Positions 25,731-34,989 of a DNA stretch of 64,000 nt are shown here, in pieces. Below the pieces are notes generated by a model that did no database searches, was not told the DNA's origin, and was given only the letters and a program-made list of their open reading frames with translations. Within the stretch, counting starts at the first letter, position 1; the number at the start of each line of letters is the position of its first letter. The translations under genes were made by a program, and so were the position numbers. This DNA is from Microbacterium sp. 2FI (GTDB taxonomy: Bacteria > Actinomycetota > Actinomycetes > Actinomycetales > Microbacteriaceae), in assembly GCF_005502885.1 (NCBI RefSeq), contig NZ_SCMR01000011.1, forward strand, positions 1-64,000, in the 5' to 3' direction.

Positions 25731-26756
25731 TCACGACTCCCGCACGCGCGGCGACCGGGTGGCGATCAGCACGGCCGCCCACGTGAGCAGCAGCAGACCC
25801 GTCAGCACGAGTCCGAGGTCGTCGATGCCCACCGACGCCAGCCAGGGGAGCGGGCCGCCGAGGCCGAGATTCGAGACGAGGACGTCGGAGAGCTGGACGG
25901 TCGCGATCACCACGGCGGCGACGACGGAGATTCCGGTCATGGCGATCGCGTAGACCTCGCCGAGCGGACGCCCGGCGAACTGACGACGGCCGGGCTGCCA
26001 CGTGTAGGCGCGCCGCATCACGGCTCCCTGCCCCGTGTCGAACGCGCTCATGCCCGCGGCGAAGAGAACCGGCAGGGTGAGCGCAGCCCACCAGGGCACG
26101 CCGCCGAGGGTAGCGGCGCCCGCGAGCGCGAGCAGCCCGATCTCGGTCGCGGTGTCGAAGCCGAGGCCGAACAGCAGCCCGACGACGTACATGCGCGAGG
26201 GGCGGTCGACCGCCTTCTCGAAGGGACCGAGCAGCCGCAGAACCGGTCCGCCCGCGTGCCCGTGGCGGTGGCGCAGCGCCGCGACGTTGATCGCGGCGAT
26301 GACGAGGAGGAACACGCCCGACACCGTGGGTCCGATGACCCCGGTCCAGGTGCGGAGGGCCGAGGAGTCATCGGCGAGCGCCGATCCGACCGCCGCGATC
26401 CCGAAGGTCAGCACGATGCAGAGCACGACGACGATCGTCGAGTGGCCGAGCGAGAACCAGAAGCCGACGGTGCCGGCGGGCTTGCCGCGCTCCGCGAGGC
26501 GGCGCGTGGTGTTGTCGATCGCGGCGATGTGGTCGGCATCGAACGCATGCCGGACTCCGAGCGCGTACGCGGTGAGGCCGAGGCCGAGGGTCACCATCGC
26601 GCCGCCGCTGCCACCGAGCGGGATGCCCGCAGGGATCACCACGAAGACGAGGACTCCCCAGCCGAGGACGTGCAGCGCCGCGATGAACGCGATGACGCCG
26701 ATCGTGCCCGGCCTGATGCGGGTCGCGGAGCGGGGCTCAGGCAGTGACGTCAACAT
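25731..26756 (-). CDS. NiCoT-family nickel/cobalt importer
   Basis: A 341-residue inner-membrane permease with eight hydrophobic segments. The metal-selecting signature of the family, H-x4-D-H, is present as His70 to Asp75-His76 (RHAFDADHIAAIDNTTR), followed by LGHSTIV and GFDTATEIGLL in later helices. Placed last in the urease operon and overlapping the end of ureD by 20 bases, it almost certainly supplies Ni2+ for the urease active site. ATG at 26756 follows AGAGGA; a second possible start lies 15 bases upstream. Confidence 0.9.
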   Translation of the reverse strand: MLTSLPEPRSATRIRPGTIGVIAFIAALHVLGWGVLVFVVIPAGIPLGGSGGAMVTLGLGLTAYALGVRHAFDADHIAAIDNTTRRLAERGKPAGTVGFWFSLGHSTIVVVLCIVLTFGIAAVGSALADDSSALRTWTGVIGPTVSGVFLLVIAAINVAALRHRHGHAGGPVLRLLGPFEKAVDRPSRMYVVGLLFGLGFDTATEIGLLALAGAATLGGVPWWAALTLPVLFAAGMSAFDTGQGAVMRRAYTWQPGRRQFAGRPLGEVYAIAMTGISVVAAVVIATVQLSDVLVSNLGLGGPLPWLASVGIDDLGLVLTGLLLLTWAAVLIATRSPRVRES

Positions 26757-27447
26757 GCTTCCTCTCGGCATCCGTCGCCCACGCTTCCCACACCGGGTCC
26801 AGCGGCGAGCCGTGCGTGTGATCGGAGAGGTGGCGGGCCATCGCCCCCGCGCGCTCGAATTCGAGATCGTTCGGTTGCAGGCGCGGCCGGAATCCGACCG
26901 CCACGACGGCGTCGTGCACCCGATTCACTCCCAGAACCCCCGGCTCGGGTGCCGTGCCGTCGGCCTCCAACCGCTCGACCAGGATCGGGCCGTCGCGGTC
27001 TGCGACAGCCAGCGCCGAGGCCAGCCGTCCGCCGCGCTCGCCGTGCCTGCCGAGAACCAGCGTCTCGCGGATCACTGCTCGGGCGCCGGGTTCCAGCGTC
27101 ACCGTGCTCCGGCGCTCGACGTCGGCTCCGTCGGTGACCACGAACGGCAGGCCGTCCCACAGCAGCGTCGCATCGGGTCCGATCCGGATGTCCACCACCC
27201 ACGACGAGCGGCTCCCGCGGTAGGCGACCGTGCCCCCGACATCCTGGATCTCGAGGGTGCATCCCGCCCCCACGTCGATGCCGACGTGCACGTGGTCGCC
27301 GCCGAGCAGCACCATTCCGGCCGCAGCGACGGCGACGTGCGCCCGCGTGGCATCGCGCGCGACCAGGCGCGGCGCGAGCGCGCCGACCGAGAGAGCCACG
27401 TGGGCACGTGGCTCGCCGGCGGTGACCGCGATTCGCGTGCCGGTCAC
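26737..27447 (-). CDS. ureD: Urease accessory protein UreD (UreH)
   Basis: A 236-residue accessory protein, the scaffold that binds apo-urease and recruits UreF and UreG for nickel insertion. Matches include [48 protein letters not shown] in the centre, typical of UreD. The GTG start overlaps the ureG stop (GTGA). It is shorter than the 260-280 residues common in proteobacteria but normal for actinobacteria. Confidence 0.88.
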   Translation of the reverse strand: MTGTRIAVTAGEPRAHVALSVGALAPRLVARDATRAHVAVAAAGMVLLGGDHVHVGIDVGAGCTLEIQDVGGTVAYRGSRSSWVVDIRIGPDATLLWDGLPFVVTDGADVERRSTVTLEPGARAVIRETLVLGRHGERGGRLASALAVADRDGPILVERLEADGTAPEPGVLGVNRVHDAVVAVGFRPRLQPNDLEFERAGAMARHLSDHTHGSPLDPVWEAWATDAERKHVDVTA

Positions 27448-28217
27448 TCGTTCGCGTTCGTCCCCGCGCCGGCGTGCGCGTGCGTGTGGGCGTCCTCGTC
27501 GTGCGTGTGCACGAAGCCGCCGTCGGGGTGCTCCTCGTCGGCGTGGAAGTGCGGCGCCATCGGCCCCGGATCCTGCGGCACGTGGTGGCCGGAACGGTGT
27601 GCGGCGAGCATGCTCAGCACCCAGGTGCGCAGGGCCGCGACCGACTCCGCGTCGTGGCGCGAGAGCGCCAGCACCGCCCGACCCTCGCGGGCCTCTTCGG
27701 CATCCGCGACCATCTGCGGCACGTCGACGCCGACATAGGGCGCGAGGTCGGTCTTGTTGACGACCAGCAGGTCGGCACGGCCGATCCCCGGGCCGCCCTT
27801 GCGCGCGACATCCCCACCGCCGGCGACATCGAGCACGAAGATCTGGGCGTCGACGAGCGCGGGCGAGAACGTGGCGGTCAGGTTGTCGCCGCCCGATTCG
27901 ATCAGCACGACGTCGAGGGGCGAGAAGTCGCGCTCGAGGTCTTCGGCGGCGAGGAGGTTCGTCGTGATGTCGTCGCGGATCGCGGTGTGCGGGCACGCGC
28001 CCGTCTCGACGGCGCGGATGCGCTCGGGCTCGAGCACGCCGGCCGAACGGAGGAACCGGGCATCCTCGTCGGTGTAGATGTCGTTCGTGATCACGCCGAG
28101 GCGCAGCTCGGAGCCGAGCGCGCGGCACACCGTCGCGATGAGCGACGACTTGCCGGTGCCGACGGGGCCGGCGACGCCGAGGCGGAGAGCGCGGGCGGAT
28201 GCGGGGGAATCAGGCAC
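27444..28217 (-). CDS. ureG: Urease GTPase UreG with His-rich C-terminal tail
   Basis: A 257-residue SIMIBI GTPase that delivers nickel to urease in exchange for GTP hydrolysis. The P-loop is GPVGTGKSS (residues 17-25); the nickel-binding Cys75-Pro76-His77 lies in ETGACPH; NKTD at about 154-157 is the guanine motif. Residues 207-257 form a tail with 11 histidines plus many acids ([15 protein letters not shown]), where most UreG proteins end near residue 205 or carry their His-rich stretch at the N-terminus. There is no ureE in the operon, so the tail may store or hand on nickel. GTG start; overlaps ureF by eight bases. Confidence 0.9.
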   Translation of the reverse strand: MPDSPASARALRLGVAGPVGTGKSSLIATVCRALGSELRLGVITNDIYTDEDARFLRSAGVLEPERIRAVETGACPHTAIRDDITTNLLAAEDLERDFSPLDVVLIESGGDNLTATFSPALVDAQIFVLDVAGGGDVARKGGPGIGRADLLVVNKTDLAPYVGVDVPQMVADAEEAREGRAVLALSRHDAESVAALRTWVLSMLAAHRSGHHVPQDPGPMAPHFHADEEHPDGGFVHTHDEDAHTHAHAGAGTNANE

Positions 28218-28878
28218 GGAAGAGCCTCCTGTTGGTGACGGCGTGGGCTTCTGCCCACATCTCGGACTGCGGGGCGCTCGCCGCGGGGATCGCCTCCGGT
28301 GAGGTGAGGGCGGCGAGCTGGGGGGTGAAGGTGTCGACCGAAGCGCAGGCGCCGAGAACGAGGCGCACGCCGTCGACCGGGTCGCCCGGCTCGAGCTTGA
28401 GGAGCGCCGCGACGCCGCAGGCCATGTCGTCGTAGACGGCGAGGCGCACGAGGGTCTCGGCGTCGAGGCCGGCATGGGCGGCGACCGCCCCGAGGACGAC
28501 GGGGCGCGACCACATCGCCGCACCGGCAAGACCCGCGATCGGCGCCGAGTCGGGCCAGAGACGCCCGGCGAGGCGCAGTAGTCCGCGACCGAGCTCGCGC
28601 GATGACTGCCGGGTCGCTGGGCTCGGCGTGCGAGCGGCCCACGCCTGCTCGACAGGAGCGTACGCGCCGCCGCGAAGACCGGCAGCACGCGCGACGACGG
28701 CGGTCGCGGCATCCACCATCGTCGTGGTCCTCGCCCGCGCCCGCAGGAACGCGCCGATCTCGCTCGGCTCGAGCCCGCCTTGCAGCGCCGGCTCGAGCCC
28801 CGACGAGAACGCGTACCCGCCCGAGGGCAGGCGCGCGTCGGCCAGCAGCAGGGTGATCGTGTGCGCGTCGGGGGTCAT
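28210..28878 (-). CDS. ureF: Urease accessory protein UreF
   Basis: A 222-residue all-helical accessory protein that bridges UreD and UreG and gates GTP hydrolysis. Recognisable pieces are [26 protein letters not shown] at the N-terminus and [21 protein letters not shown], then a C-terminal NRRLFRA. The ATG at 28878 lies 11 bases from the ureC stop. Its frame continues upstream but that part is a shadow of ureC. Confidence 0.9.
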   Translation of the reverse strand: MTPDAHTITLLLADARLPSGGYAFSSGLEPALQGGLEPSEIGAFLRARARTTTMVDAATAVVARAAGLRGGAYAPVEQAWAARTPSPATRQSSRELGRGLLRLAGRLWPDSAPIAGLAGAAMWSRPVVLGAVAAHAGLDAETLVRLAVYDDMACGVAALLKLEPGDPVDGVRLVLGACASVDTFTPQLAALTSPEAIPAASAPQSEMWAEAHAVTNRRLFRA

Positions 28879-28889
28879 CGAGGGGCTGC

Positions 28890-30587
28890 TCAGAACATGG
28901 TGTAGAGCTGCGCGAGGGGGAGGGATGCCGCGGGTGCGGGCACGACGGTGTCGCCGTCGATCGCGATCTCGAACGTGTCGGGCTGAATGGCGATCGAGGG
29001 GAGCACGTCGTTGTTGCGCATATCGGCCTTGCCGATGTGCCGGGTCGACTGCACCGCCGCGAGTCGGCGCCGCAGCCCCAGCGTCTCGGCGAGACCGTCG
29101 TCGAGCGCTGCGGGCGAGACGTAGGTCACCGACAGGTCGGCGCCGATCGTGTCGCCGAACGACGGCCGCATCATGACGGGCTGGGGCGTCGGGATCGAGG
29201 CGTTCGGGTCGCCGAGCGCCGCCCACGCGATCGCGCCGCCCTTGACGACGACCGCAGGCCGCACGCCGAAGAACTTCGGGTCCCACACCACGAGGTCGGC
29301 GAGCAGGCCCACCTCGATCGAGCCGACGTCGTACGCGATGCCGTGCGCGATCGCGGGGTTCACGGTGTACTTCGCGACGTAGCGCCGCGCGCGCTCGTTG
29401 TCGGCCGGCATCCCGCCTCCGAGCGCGCCGCGACGGTGCTTCATGACGTGCGCGACCTGCCACGTGCGCGTGATCACCTCGCCGATGCGGCCCATCGCCT
29501 GCGCGTCGGACGACGTGATCGAGAGGGCTCCGATGTCGTGCAGGATGTCTTCGGCCGCGATCGTGGTGGCCCGGATGCGCGACTCGGCGAACGCGAGGTC
29601 TTCGGGCACCGCGGGGTTCAGGTGGTGGCAGACCATCAGCATGTCGAGGTGCTCGGCGACCGTGTTGACGGTGTGCGGGAGCGTCGGGTTGGTCGACCCG
29701 GGGATCACGTTCGGAAGGCCCGCGATCGACAGGATGTCGGGGGCGTGGCCTCCACCGGCGCCCTCGACATGGAATGCGTGGATCGAACGGCCGGCCATCG
29801 CCGCGATCGTCGACTCGACGAAGCCGGCCTCGTTGAGCGAGTCGGAGTGGAGGGCGACCTGCAGCCCCCAGTCGTCGGCGGCTTTCAGCGACGCGTCGAT
29901 CGCGGCAGGAGTCGAGCCCCAGTCCTCGTGCACCTTGTAGCCCGCAGCACCCGCGAGCGCCTGTTCCTTGAGCGCAGCGGCCGATACGGTGTTGCCCTTG
30001 CCGAGCAGCAGCACGTTCACCGGCAGGGGGTCGAGCGCGCGGTGCATGTTGGTGAGGTGCCACGCGCCGGGCGTGACGGTCGTCGCCTTCGATCCCTCCG
30101 ACGGGCCGGTGCCGCCGCCGACGATCGTGGTGATGCCGGTCGCGAGCGCCTCATGGAGCTGCGACGGCGAGAGCAGGTGGACGTGGGAGTCGATCGCGCC
30201 GGCGGTGACGATGCGCCCTTCGCCGGCGATCACGTCGGTCGACGGGCCGATGATCATGTCGATGCCGTCGCTGATGTCGGGATTGCCCGCGTGGCCGATG
30301 CCCACGATGCGCCCGTCGCGGATGCCGATGTCGGCGCGCACGATGCCCCACCAGTCGAGGATGATCGCGTTCGTGATGACGGTGTCGAGCGCCCCGTCGG
30401 CACGACTCGTGGTCGCCTGCGCCATCGACTCGCGGATCGACTTGCCGCCGCCGAAGATCGCCTCCTCGCCGCCGACGGTGAGATCCCGCTCGATCTGGAT
30501 CCACAGATCGGTGTCGCCCAGGCGCACCTCGTCGCCGACCGTCGGTCCGTAGATCGCGGCGTACCGCGACCGGTCAAGCCACACCAT
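28890..30587 (-). CDS. ureC: Urease alpha subunit UreC
   Basis: The 565-residue catalytic subunit; it hydrolyses urea to ammonia and carbamate. All active-site residues are present one position off the Klebsiella numbering: His135 and His137, carbamylated Lys218 (GYKVHEDWG), His247, His273 and Asp361 for the two nickels, and Cys320-His321 (MVCHHL) on the mobile flap. It ends with the usual LYTMF. The start overlaps ureB by 14 bases. The enzyme is cytosolic and needs UreDFG and the nickel importer encoded downstream. Confidence 0.95.
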   Translation of the reverse strand: MVWLDRSRYAAIYGPTVGDEVRLGDTDLWIQIERDLTVGGEEAIFGGGKSIRESMAQATTSRADGALDTVITNAIILDWWGIVRADIGIRDGRIVGIGHAGNPDISDGIDMIIGPSTDVIAGEGRIVTAGAIDSHVHLLSPSQLHEALATGITTIVGGGTGPSEGSKATTVTPGAWHLTNMHRALDPLPVNVLLLGKGNTVSAAALKEQALAGAAGYKVHEDWGSTPAAIDASLKAADDWGLQVALHSDSLNEAGFVESTIAAMAGRSIHAFHVEGAGGGHAPDILSIAGLPNVIPGSTNPTLPHTVNTVAEHLDMLMVCHHLNPAVPEDLAFAESRIRATTIAAEDILHDIGALSITSSDAQAMGRIGEVITRTWQVAHVMKHRRGALGGGMPADNERARRYVAKYTVNPAIAHGIAYDVGSIEVGLLADLVVWDPKFFGVRPAVVVKGGAIAWAALGDPNASIPTPQPVMMRPSFGDTIGADLSVTYVSPAALDDGLAETLGLRRRLAAVQSTRHIGKADMRNNDVLPSIAIQPDTFEIAIDGDTVVPAPAASLPLAQLYTMF

Positions 30588-30924
30588 CGAGCACCCCTTC
30601 GGCTTCGGTCTTGATCTGGATGCCGGGAACCCGGCGTGCTCCGCGGAGCGCAACGGCGTCGAGCTCGCGCGAGGCGCCGGGCTCGAAGCGCTGCGAGGTG
30701 CCCGACGGGATGTCGAGGCGGAAGCCGCGGGCGGCCGCCCGGTCGAAGTCGAGCGCGGAGTTGGCGTCGGGAAGGTGCAGGTGCGACCCGATCTGGATGG
30801 GCCGATCGCCGGTGTTCACGAACACCAGGCGGATGCGTTGGTCGCCCGAGCGGTCGGCGTTCAGCTCGATCTGCCCCGGGAGGATGCGGAAGGCGCCCGG
30901 GCCCTCGCTCGATACGGATGCCAT
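30574..30924 (-). CDS. ureB: Urease beta subunit UreB
   Basis: A 116-residue structural subunit with the normal opening [16 protein letters not shown] and the conserved [37 protein letters not shown]. It packs between UreA and UreC trimers. Separate ureA, ureB and ureC genes are the usual state outside Helicobacter. It lies 11 bases after ureA. Confidence 0.93.
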   Translation of the reverse strand: MASVSSEGPGAFRILPGQIELNADRSGDQRIRLVFVNTGDRPIQIGSHLHLPDANSALDFDRAAARGFRLDIPSGTSQRFEPGASRELDAVALRGARRVPGIQIKTEAEGVLDGVA

Positions 30925-30935
30925 GCGTGCTGCCC

Positions 30936-31238
30936 TCAGTCGATCGGGTGATGGATGGTGACGAGCTTGCGCCCGTCGGGGAAGGTGGCCTCGATCTGCA
31001 CATCGGCGATCATCTCCGGCACTCCCGGCATGACCTGGTCTCGCGTGAGCACCTGACGGCCGGCATCCATGAGCTCCGCCACGCCCTGGCCCTCTCGCGC
31101 GCCCTCGATCACCCAGCACGACAGCAGCGCGATCGTCTCGGGATGGTTCAGAGCGATGCCCCGTGAGAGCCGGTCGCGCGCGACCATGGCGGCCACCGAG
31201 AGCAGGAGCTTCTCGGTCTCGGCTGGCGTGAAGTGCAT
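30936..31238 (-). CDS. ureA: Urease gamma subunit UreA
   Basis: A 100-residue protein with [28 protein letters not shown] and the ending [20 protein letters not shown], a full-length match to UreA. It is the first gene of the operon ureABC-FGD-nickel importer. The ATG at 31238 has a perfect GGAGGAG site eight bases upstream; the open frame beyond is leader. Confidence 0.94.
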   Translation of the reverse strand: MHFTPAETEKLLLSVAAMVARDRLSRGIALNHPETIALLSCWVIEGAREGQGVAELMDAGRQVLTRDQVMPGVPEMIADVQIEATFPDGRKLVTIHHPID

Positions 31239-31328
31239 CGCTCTCCTCCGACGTCGGATCGATGTCAGAAGTGTGCCACAGCGGGCCCGTTCGGCGAGGG
31301 CTGGAAAGGGTGGTCGGAAGGCGCGATC

Positions 31329-31353
31329 CCGCGGAATCCCCATGATTCCGCGG
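31329..31353. promoter_or_regulatory. Perfect 10-bp palindrome in urea control region
   Basis: CCGCGGAATC (31329-31338) and GATTCCGCGG (31344-31353) are exact reverse complements around a five-base spacer. Lying about 90 bases from ureA and 240 from urtA, it could be an operator dimer site or a transcript hairpin in the ure leader. Half-site spacing of 15 bp is a little long for a single-turn operator. Confidence 0.5.
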
Positions 31354-31380
31354 CATTTCGGCCGATTCATCCAGCCACGG

Positions 31381-31429
31381 TTTACACGATCGGAACAATC
31401 GAGAAATGTCAGAGCAATGACACAGTCCC
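31381..31429. promoter_or_regulatory. Candidate GlnR binding array
   Basis: TTTAC at 31381, six bases, then GGAAC at 31392 resembles the actinobacterial GlnR box (GTnAC-n6-GnAAC). Related pentamers continue in the same 11-base phase: GAAAT at 31403, GCAAT at 31414, GTCCC at 31425. GlnR activates urea and ammonium genes when nitrogen is short in several actinobacteria. The first box lacks the leading G, so the call is moderate. Confidence 0.4.
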
Positions 31430-31591
31430 ATGCTGGGCACTACCGCAGCAGTTCCGCGATCCATCCCGCACCATCGCACGCCCCTGCTCCACGCTCGGCC
31501 TCGACGAGGCCAGTCAGCCCAGACCTTCGAGGCCTCGGCACCGGTGATCGGCGTGCCCGGATTCACGCAGCAAACAGAAACGGAGTTCCCC

Positions 31592-32893
31592 ATGAGCACC
31601 ATTCGCACACGGCGGCTGAGGACCGCCCTGATCGTCCCGGCGATGCTCGCCGGCGCCGCACTCGTCCTCGCCGGCTGCGGGTCTCGCGCCGGCGACACCG
31701 CAGAACCGGCTGCCTCCGGGTCGGCGGAGAGCTGCGTCGACACGTCCGGCGACACGATCAAGCTCGGCTTCCTCAATTCGCTCACCGGCGGCATGGCGAT
31801 CTCGGAGAAGACGGTCTCCAACGTCCTGCACATGGCGGCCGACGAGATCAACGCCGACGGTGGCATCCTCGGCAAGCAGATCGAGTACATCCAGGAAGAC
31901 GGCGCCACCGACTGGCCGACCTTCGCCGAGAAGACCGAGAAGCTGCTGACGCAGGACTGCGTGGGCGCGATCTTCGGCGGCTGGACCTCGTCGTCGCGCA
32001 AGGCCGTGAAGCCCGTCGTCGAGGAGCACAACGGTCTGTTCTTCTACCCGGTGCAGTACGAGGGCCTCGAGTCGTCGCCGAACATCTACTACACCGGCGC
32101 GACGACCAACCAGCAGATCATCCCGGCGCTGGACTTCCTTGCGGCCGAAGGTGTCGAGACGCTGTTCCTCGCAGGCTCCGACTACGTCTTCCCGCGCACC
32201 GCGAACGCGATCATCAAGCTCTACGCCGAGGAGCTCGGCATCGAGATCGTCGGCGAGGAGTACGTGCCGCTCGACAAGGACGACTGGACCACCCAGGTCG
32301 CGAAGATCGTCGAGGCCGACCCCGACTACGTCTTCAACACGATCAACGGGTCGTCCAACGTCGGCTTCATCAAGGCGTACTACGACGCCGGACTCACCCC
32401 CGAGGAGACCCCGATCATCTCGGTGTCGATCGCCGAGGAAGAGGCGCCGGCCATGGGGCACGAGGTGACGGGCAACTACGCGTCGTGGAACTACTTCCAG
32501 TCGATGGACACGCCCAACAACCCGGCGTTCATCGAGCGCTGGCAGGCCTACCCCGGCAACAGCGGCGTGACCAGCGACCCGATGGAGGCGGCGTACATCT
32601 CGCTCTACCTCTACAAGGCTCTGGTCGAGGCGGCAGGGTCGTTCGACGTCGACGCGATCAACGAGGCGGCGGTCGAGAACGAGATCACCGTCGATGCCCC
32701 CGAGGGCGTCGTCACCCTCGACGGTGAGAACCACCACATCTCCAAGCCCGGCAACATCGGCCGGATCAACGCCGACAACCAGTTCGACATCGTCTGGTCG
32801 TCAGACGGCTTCATCGAGCCCGACCCGTACCTCGAGGGGTACGACTGGTTCCCCGCCGACGTCCGCGATGCGCTGGTAGCCGCCGCAGGCTGA
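31592..32893 (+). CDS. urtA: Urea ABC transporter substrate-binding lipoprotein UrtA
   Basis: A 433-residue secreted lipoprotein. The signal peptide ends in the lipobox LVLAGC (Cys near residue 26). The mature protein matches UrtA: IKLGFLNSLTGGMAISEKTV, EYIQEDGATDWPTFAEKTEKLL, AIFGGWTSSSRKAV, FYPVQYEGLESSPNIYYTGA and VSIAEEEAPAMG. It captures urea outside the membrane and passes it to UrtBCDE. CGGAG precedes the ATG at 31592; the upstream extension of the frame is leader. First gene of the urt operon. Confidence 0.93.
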   Translation: MSTIRTRRLRTALIVPAMLAGAALVLAGCGSRAGDTAEPAASGSAESCVDTSGDTIKLGFLNSLTGGMAISEKTVSNVLHMAADEINADGGILGKQIEYIQEDGATDWPTFAEKTEKLLTQDCVGAIFGGWTSSSRKAVKPVVEEHNGLFFYPVQYEGLESSPNIYYTGATTNQQIIPALDFLAAEGVETLFLAGSDYVFPRTANAIIKLYAEELGIEIVGEEYVPLDKDDWTTQVAKIVEADPDYVFNTINGSSNVGFIKAYYDAGLTPEETPIISVSIAEEEAPAMGHEVTGNYASWNYFQSMDTPNNPAFIERWQAYPGNSGVTSDPMEAAYISLYLYKALVEAAGSFDVDAINEAAVENEITVDAPEGVVTLDGENHHISKPGNIGRINADNQFDIVWSSDGFIEPDPYLEGYDWFPADVRDALVAAAG

Positions 32894-32905
32894 CGCCCGC
32901 AGGGT

Positions 32906-32940
32906 GTGGGGTCCCGTGTCCATCCGGCACGGGACCCCAC
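32906..32940 (+). terminator. Strong hairpin between urtA and urtB
   Basis: Two 13-base arms (32906-32918 and 32928-32940) pair perfectly around a 9-base loop, starting 13 bases after the urtA stop. No T-run follows. It probably protects the urtA message 3' end and lets only part of transcription continue into urtB, giving more binding protein than permease, a pattern frequent in ABC operons. Confidence 0.65.
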
Positions 32941-32989
32941 GCTCCACCATCGCCTCCAGACTCCGCCACCGCACAGAGAGCGACCGACC

Positions 32990-33874
32990 GTGGATGCACT
33001 CATACCGCCGCTGCTGAACGGCACGGCGCTCGGCGCGCTGCTGCTGCTGGCAGCACTCGGGCTCACCCTCACCTTCGGGCAGATGGGGGTGATCAACATG
33101 GCGCACGGCGAGTTCATCATGGCCGGCGCCTTCATCGCCTATCTGACCCAGTTGGTCGTCACCTCGACCAACATCTCGATCCTGCTGGCGCTGCCGCTCG
33201 CGTTCGTCGGTGCGGGCCTCCTCGGCCTCCTCCTCGAGGTCGGCATCATCCAGTGGATGTACCGGCGACCGCTGGACACCCTCCTCGTCACGGTCGGGGT
33301 GAGCCTGATCCTGCAGCAGGTAGCCCTGCAGATCTTTCCCGCGCAGGGCGTGCCGGTCGAGAGCCCGGACTGGCTCGACGGGCAGATCAACGTCTTCGGC
33401 TACGGCTGGCCGCTGCGGCAGGTGTTCACGATCCTGCTCGCAGCCGCGTGCCTCGTGGCCCTGGCCGCGTGGCTCAAGTACTCGTCCTTCGGACGCCGAA
33501 TCCGAGCGACGGTGCAGAACCGCGACCTCGCCGAGACCAGCGGCATCCGCACCCGCACGATCGACCGGCTCACCTTCTTCGTCGGCTCGGGCCTGGCCGG
33601 CGTCGCCGGCGTCGCGGCATCCCTCATCGGCGGAACCAACTCCCAGATGGGCACGCAGTACATCATCCCGGCCTTCCTCGTCGTCGTCGCCGGCGGCATC
33701 GGCCAGATCAAGGGCACCGTGATCGCGGCGCTCGCGTTCGGCATCGCGCTGTCGTACTTCGCCGACTGGACGACGGGGAGCATGGCGCAGGTCCTCGCAT
33801 TCGTGCTGCTCGTGATCTTCCTGCAGTTCCGACCACAGGGCCTGTTCACGGTCCGCACCCGGGGGTTGACATGA
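32990..33874 (+). CDS. urtB: Urea ABC transporter permease UrtB
   Basis: A 294-residue permease of the LivH type with about eight hydrophobic segments. It contains GLTLTFGQMGVINMAHGEFIMAGA near residue 28 and GIGQIKGTVIAALAFGIALSYF near 240, both typical of UrtB. A GTG start at 32990 follows GAGAG; the earlier ATG-less frame has no membrane character. ATGA overlap with urtC. Confidence 0.92.
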   Translation: MDALIPPLLNGTALGALLLLAALGLTLTFGQMGVINMAHGEFIMAGAFIAYLTQLVVTSTNISILLALPLAFVGAGLLGLLLEVGIIQWMYRRPLDTLLVTVGVSLILQQVALQIFPAQGVPVESPDWLDGQINVFGYGWPLRQVFTILLAAACLVALAAWLKYSSFGRRIRATVQNRDLAETSGIRTRTIDRLTFFVGSGLAGVAGVAASLIGGTNSQMGTQYIIPAFLVVVAGGIGQIKGTVIAALAFGIALSYFADWTTGSMAQVLAFVLLVIFLQFRPQGLFTVRTRGLT

Positions 33875-34989
33875 CCATGACCAAGCTGAAGCCGTGGCTG
33901 CCGCTCATCGGCATCGGCGTGTTCGCCGTGCTGCTGCTGGTGGTTGCCCCCGCCGTGCTCTCGATGCACTGGATCAACAACCTCGGCAAGTACTGCTGCT
34001 GGGCGATCGCGGCCGTCGGCATCGGGCTGGCGTGGGGACGCGGAGGGATGCTGGTCCTCGGCCAGGGCGTCTTCTTCGGTCTCGGCGCCTACGCCATGGC
34101 GATGCACATGACGCTCGAGAGCGCGGGGCCGGACAGCCTTCCGGTGTTCATGATCCTGTACGACCCGTCCGCCTCGCTTCCTGTCTTCTGGGAGCCGTTC
34201 CGCAGTCCCGCTTTCACCCTCGTCGCCATCATCGCGCTTCCGGTGATCGTGGCCTCGGTCCTCGGCTTCGCACTCTTCAAGCGACGGATCAAGGGCGCGT
34301 ACTTCGCGATCCTGTCCCAGGCGCTCGCTGTGGCGCTCGCCGTGCTCATCAGCTCGACGATCCGCGAGACGGGTGGCGACACGGGGCTCAGCGACTTCCG
34401 CTACTTCTTCGGGTTCGTCCTCGAGGACGACGCGAACAAGATGATGATCTTCATGATCGCGGCGTCGCTGCTCATCGCGTGCCTCCTGGTCGTGTGGCAG
34501 CTGAACCGCAGCCGCTTCGGCGAACTGCTGATCGCGACGCGGGATGCCGAGGAGCGCGTGCGCTTCCTCGGCTACGACCCGGCCAACATCAAGCTCGTCG
34601 CCTACGTCGTCGCCGCCGTCATGGCCAGCATCGCCGGCGCCATGTTCGTCCCGATCGTCGGCATCATCACGCCGGCTGAGATCGGCGCTTCGGCGTCGAT
34701 CCTGATGATTGCGGGCGTCGCTCTCGGCGGGCGCGCCTCGCTGTTCGGACCGGCTCTCGGAGCGATGGCGATCGGGTGGGGGCAGTCGAGCCTCGGCTCG
34801 AGCTGGCCGAGCGGCTGGGTCTACATCCTGGGACTGGTCTTCATCCTGGTGACGCTGTTCCTTCCGATGGGGCTCTCGTCGCTGTTCTCGAAGGCGAAGA
34901 ACGCGGTATGGCGCTCACGCAGAACGCCGCCGGATCCCGATCCCGCCCCCGCCGCCTCGGCGCCGGTGCTCGAGGAGGTGGCGAAGTGA
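33871..34989 (+). CDS. urtC: Urea ABC transporter permease UrtC
   Basis: A 372-residue LivM-type permease, the partner of UrtB. It has about nine hydrophobic helices, with WAIAAVGIGLAWGRGGMLVLGQGVFFGLGAYAMAMHM near residue 45 and GRASLFGPALGAMAIGWGQSSL near 285, characteristic of UrtC. The C-terminal 25 residues are hydrophilic and Pro/Ala-rich. It overlaps both neighbours (ATGA and GTGA), so B, C and D are translationally coupled. Confidence 0.92.
   Translation: MTMTKLKPWLPLIGIGVFAVLLLVVAPAVLSMHWINNLGKYCCWAIAAVGIGLAWGRGGMLVLGQGVFFGLGAYAMAMHMTLESAGPDSLPVFMILYDPSASLPVFWEPFRSPAFTLVAIIALPVIVASVLGFALFKRRIKGAYFAILSQALAVALAVLISSTIRETGGDTGLSDFRYFFGFVLEDDANKMMIFMIAASLLIACLLVVWQLNRSRFGELLIATRDAEERVRFLGYDPANIKLVAYVVAAVMASIAGAMFVPIVGIITPAEIGASASILMIAGVALGGRASLFGPALGAMAIGWGQSSLGSSWPSGWVYILGLVFILVTLFLPMGLSSLFSKAKNAVWRSRRTPPDPDPAPAASAPVLEEVAK

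Larger units (their letters stand above)
31239..31591. promoter_or_regulatory. Shared urease/urea-transporter control region (353 bp)
   Basis: No gene is present. The region separates the divergent ure operon and urt operon and holds a perfect palindrome (31329-31353) and a run of 11-bp phased elements (31381-31429), listed separately. The open frames that cross it are arginine/serine-rich and unrelated to known proteins. It likely carries both promoters and nitrogen control sites. Confidence 0.6.

Noticed and set aside
26035..27738. 567-codon plus-strand ORF opposite nickel importer and ureD
   Set aside because: Shadow of the urease operon; no ribosome site and no family match.
29037..30614. 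525-codon plus-strand ORF opposite ureC
   Set aside because: Antisense to ureC, which has every urease active-site residue.
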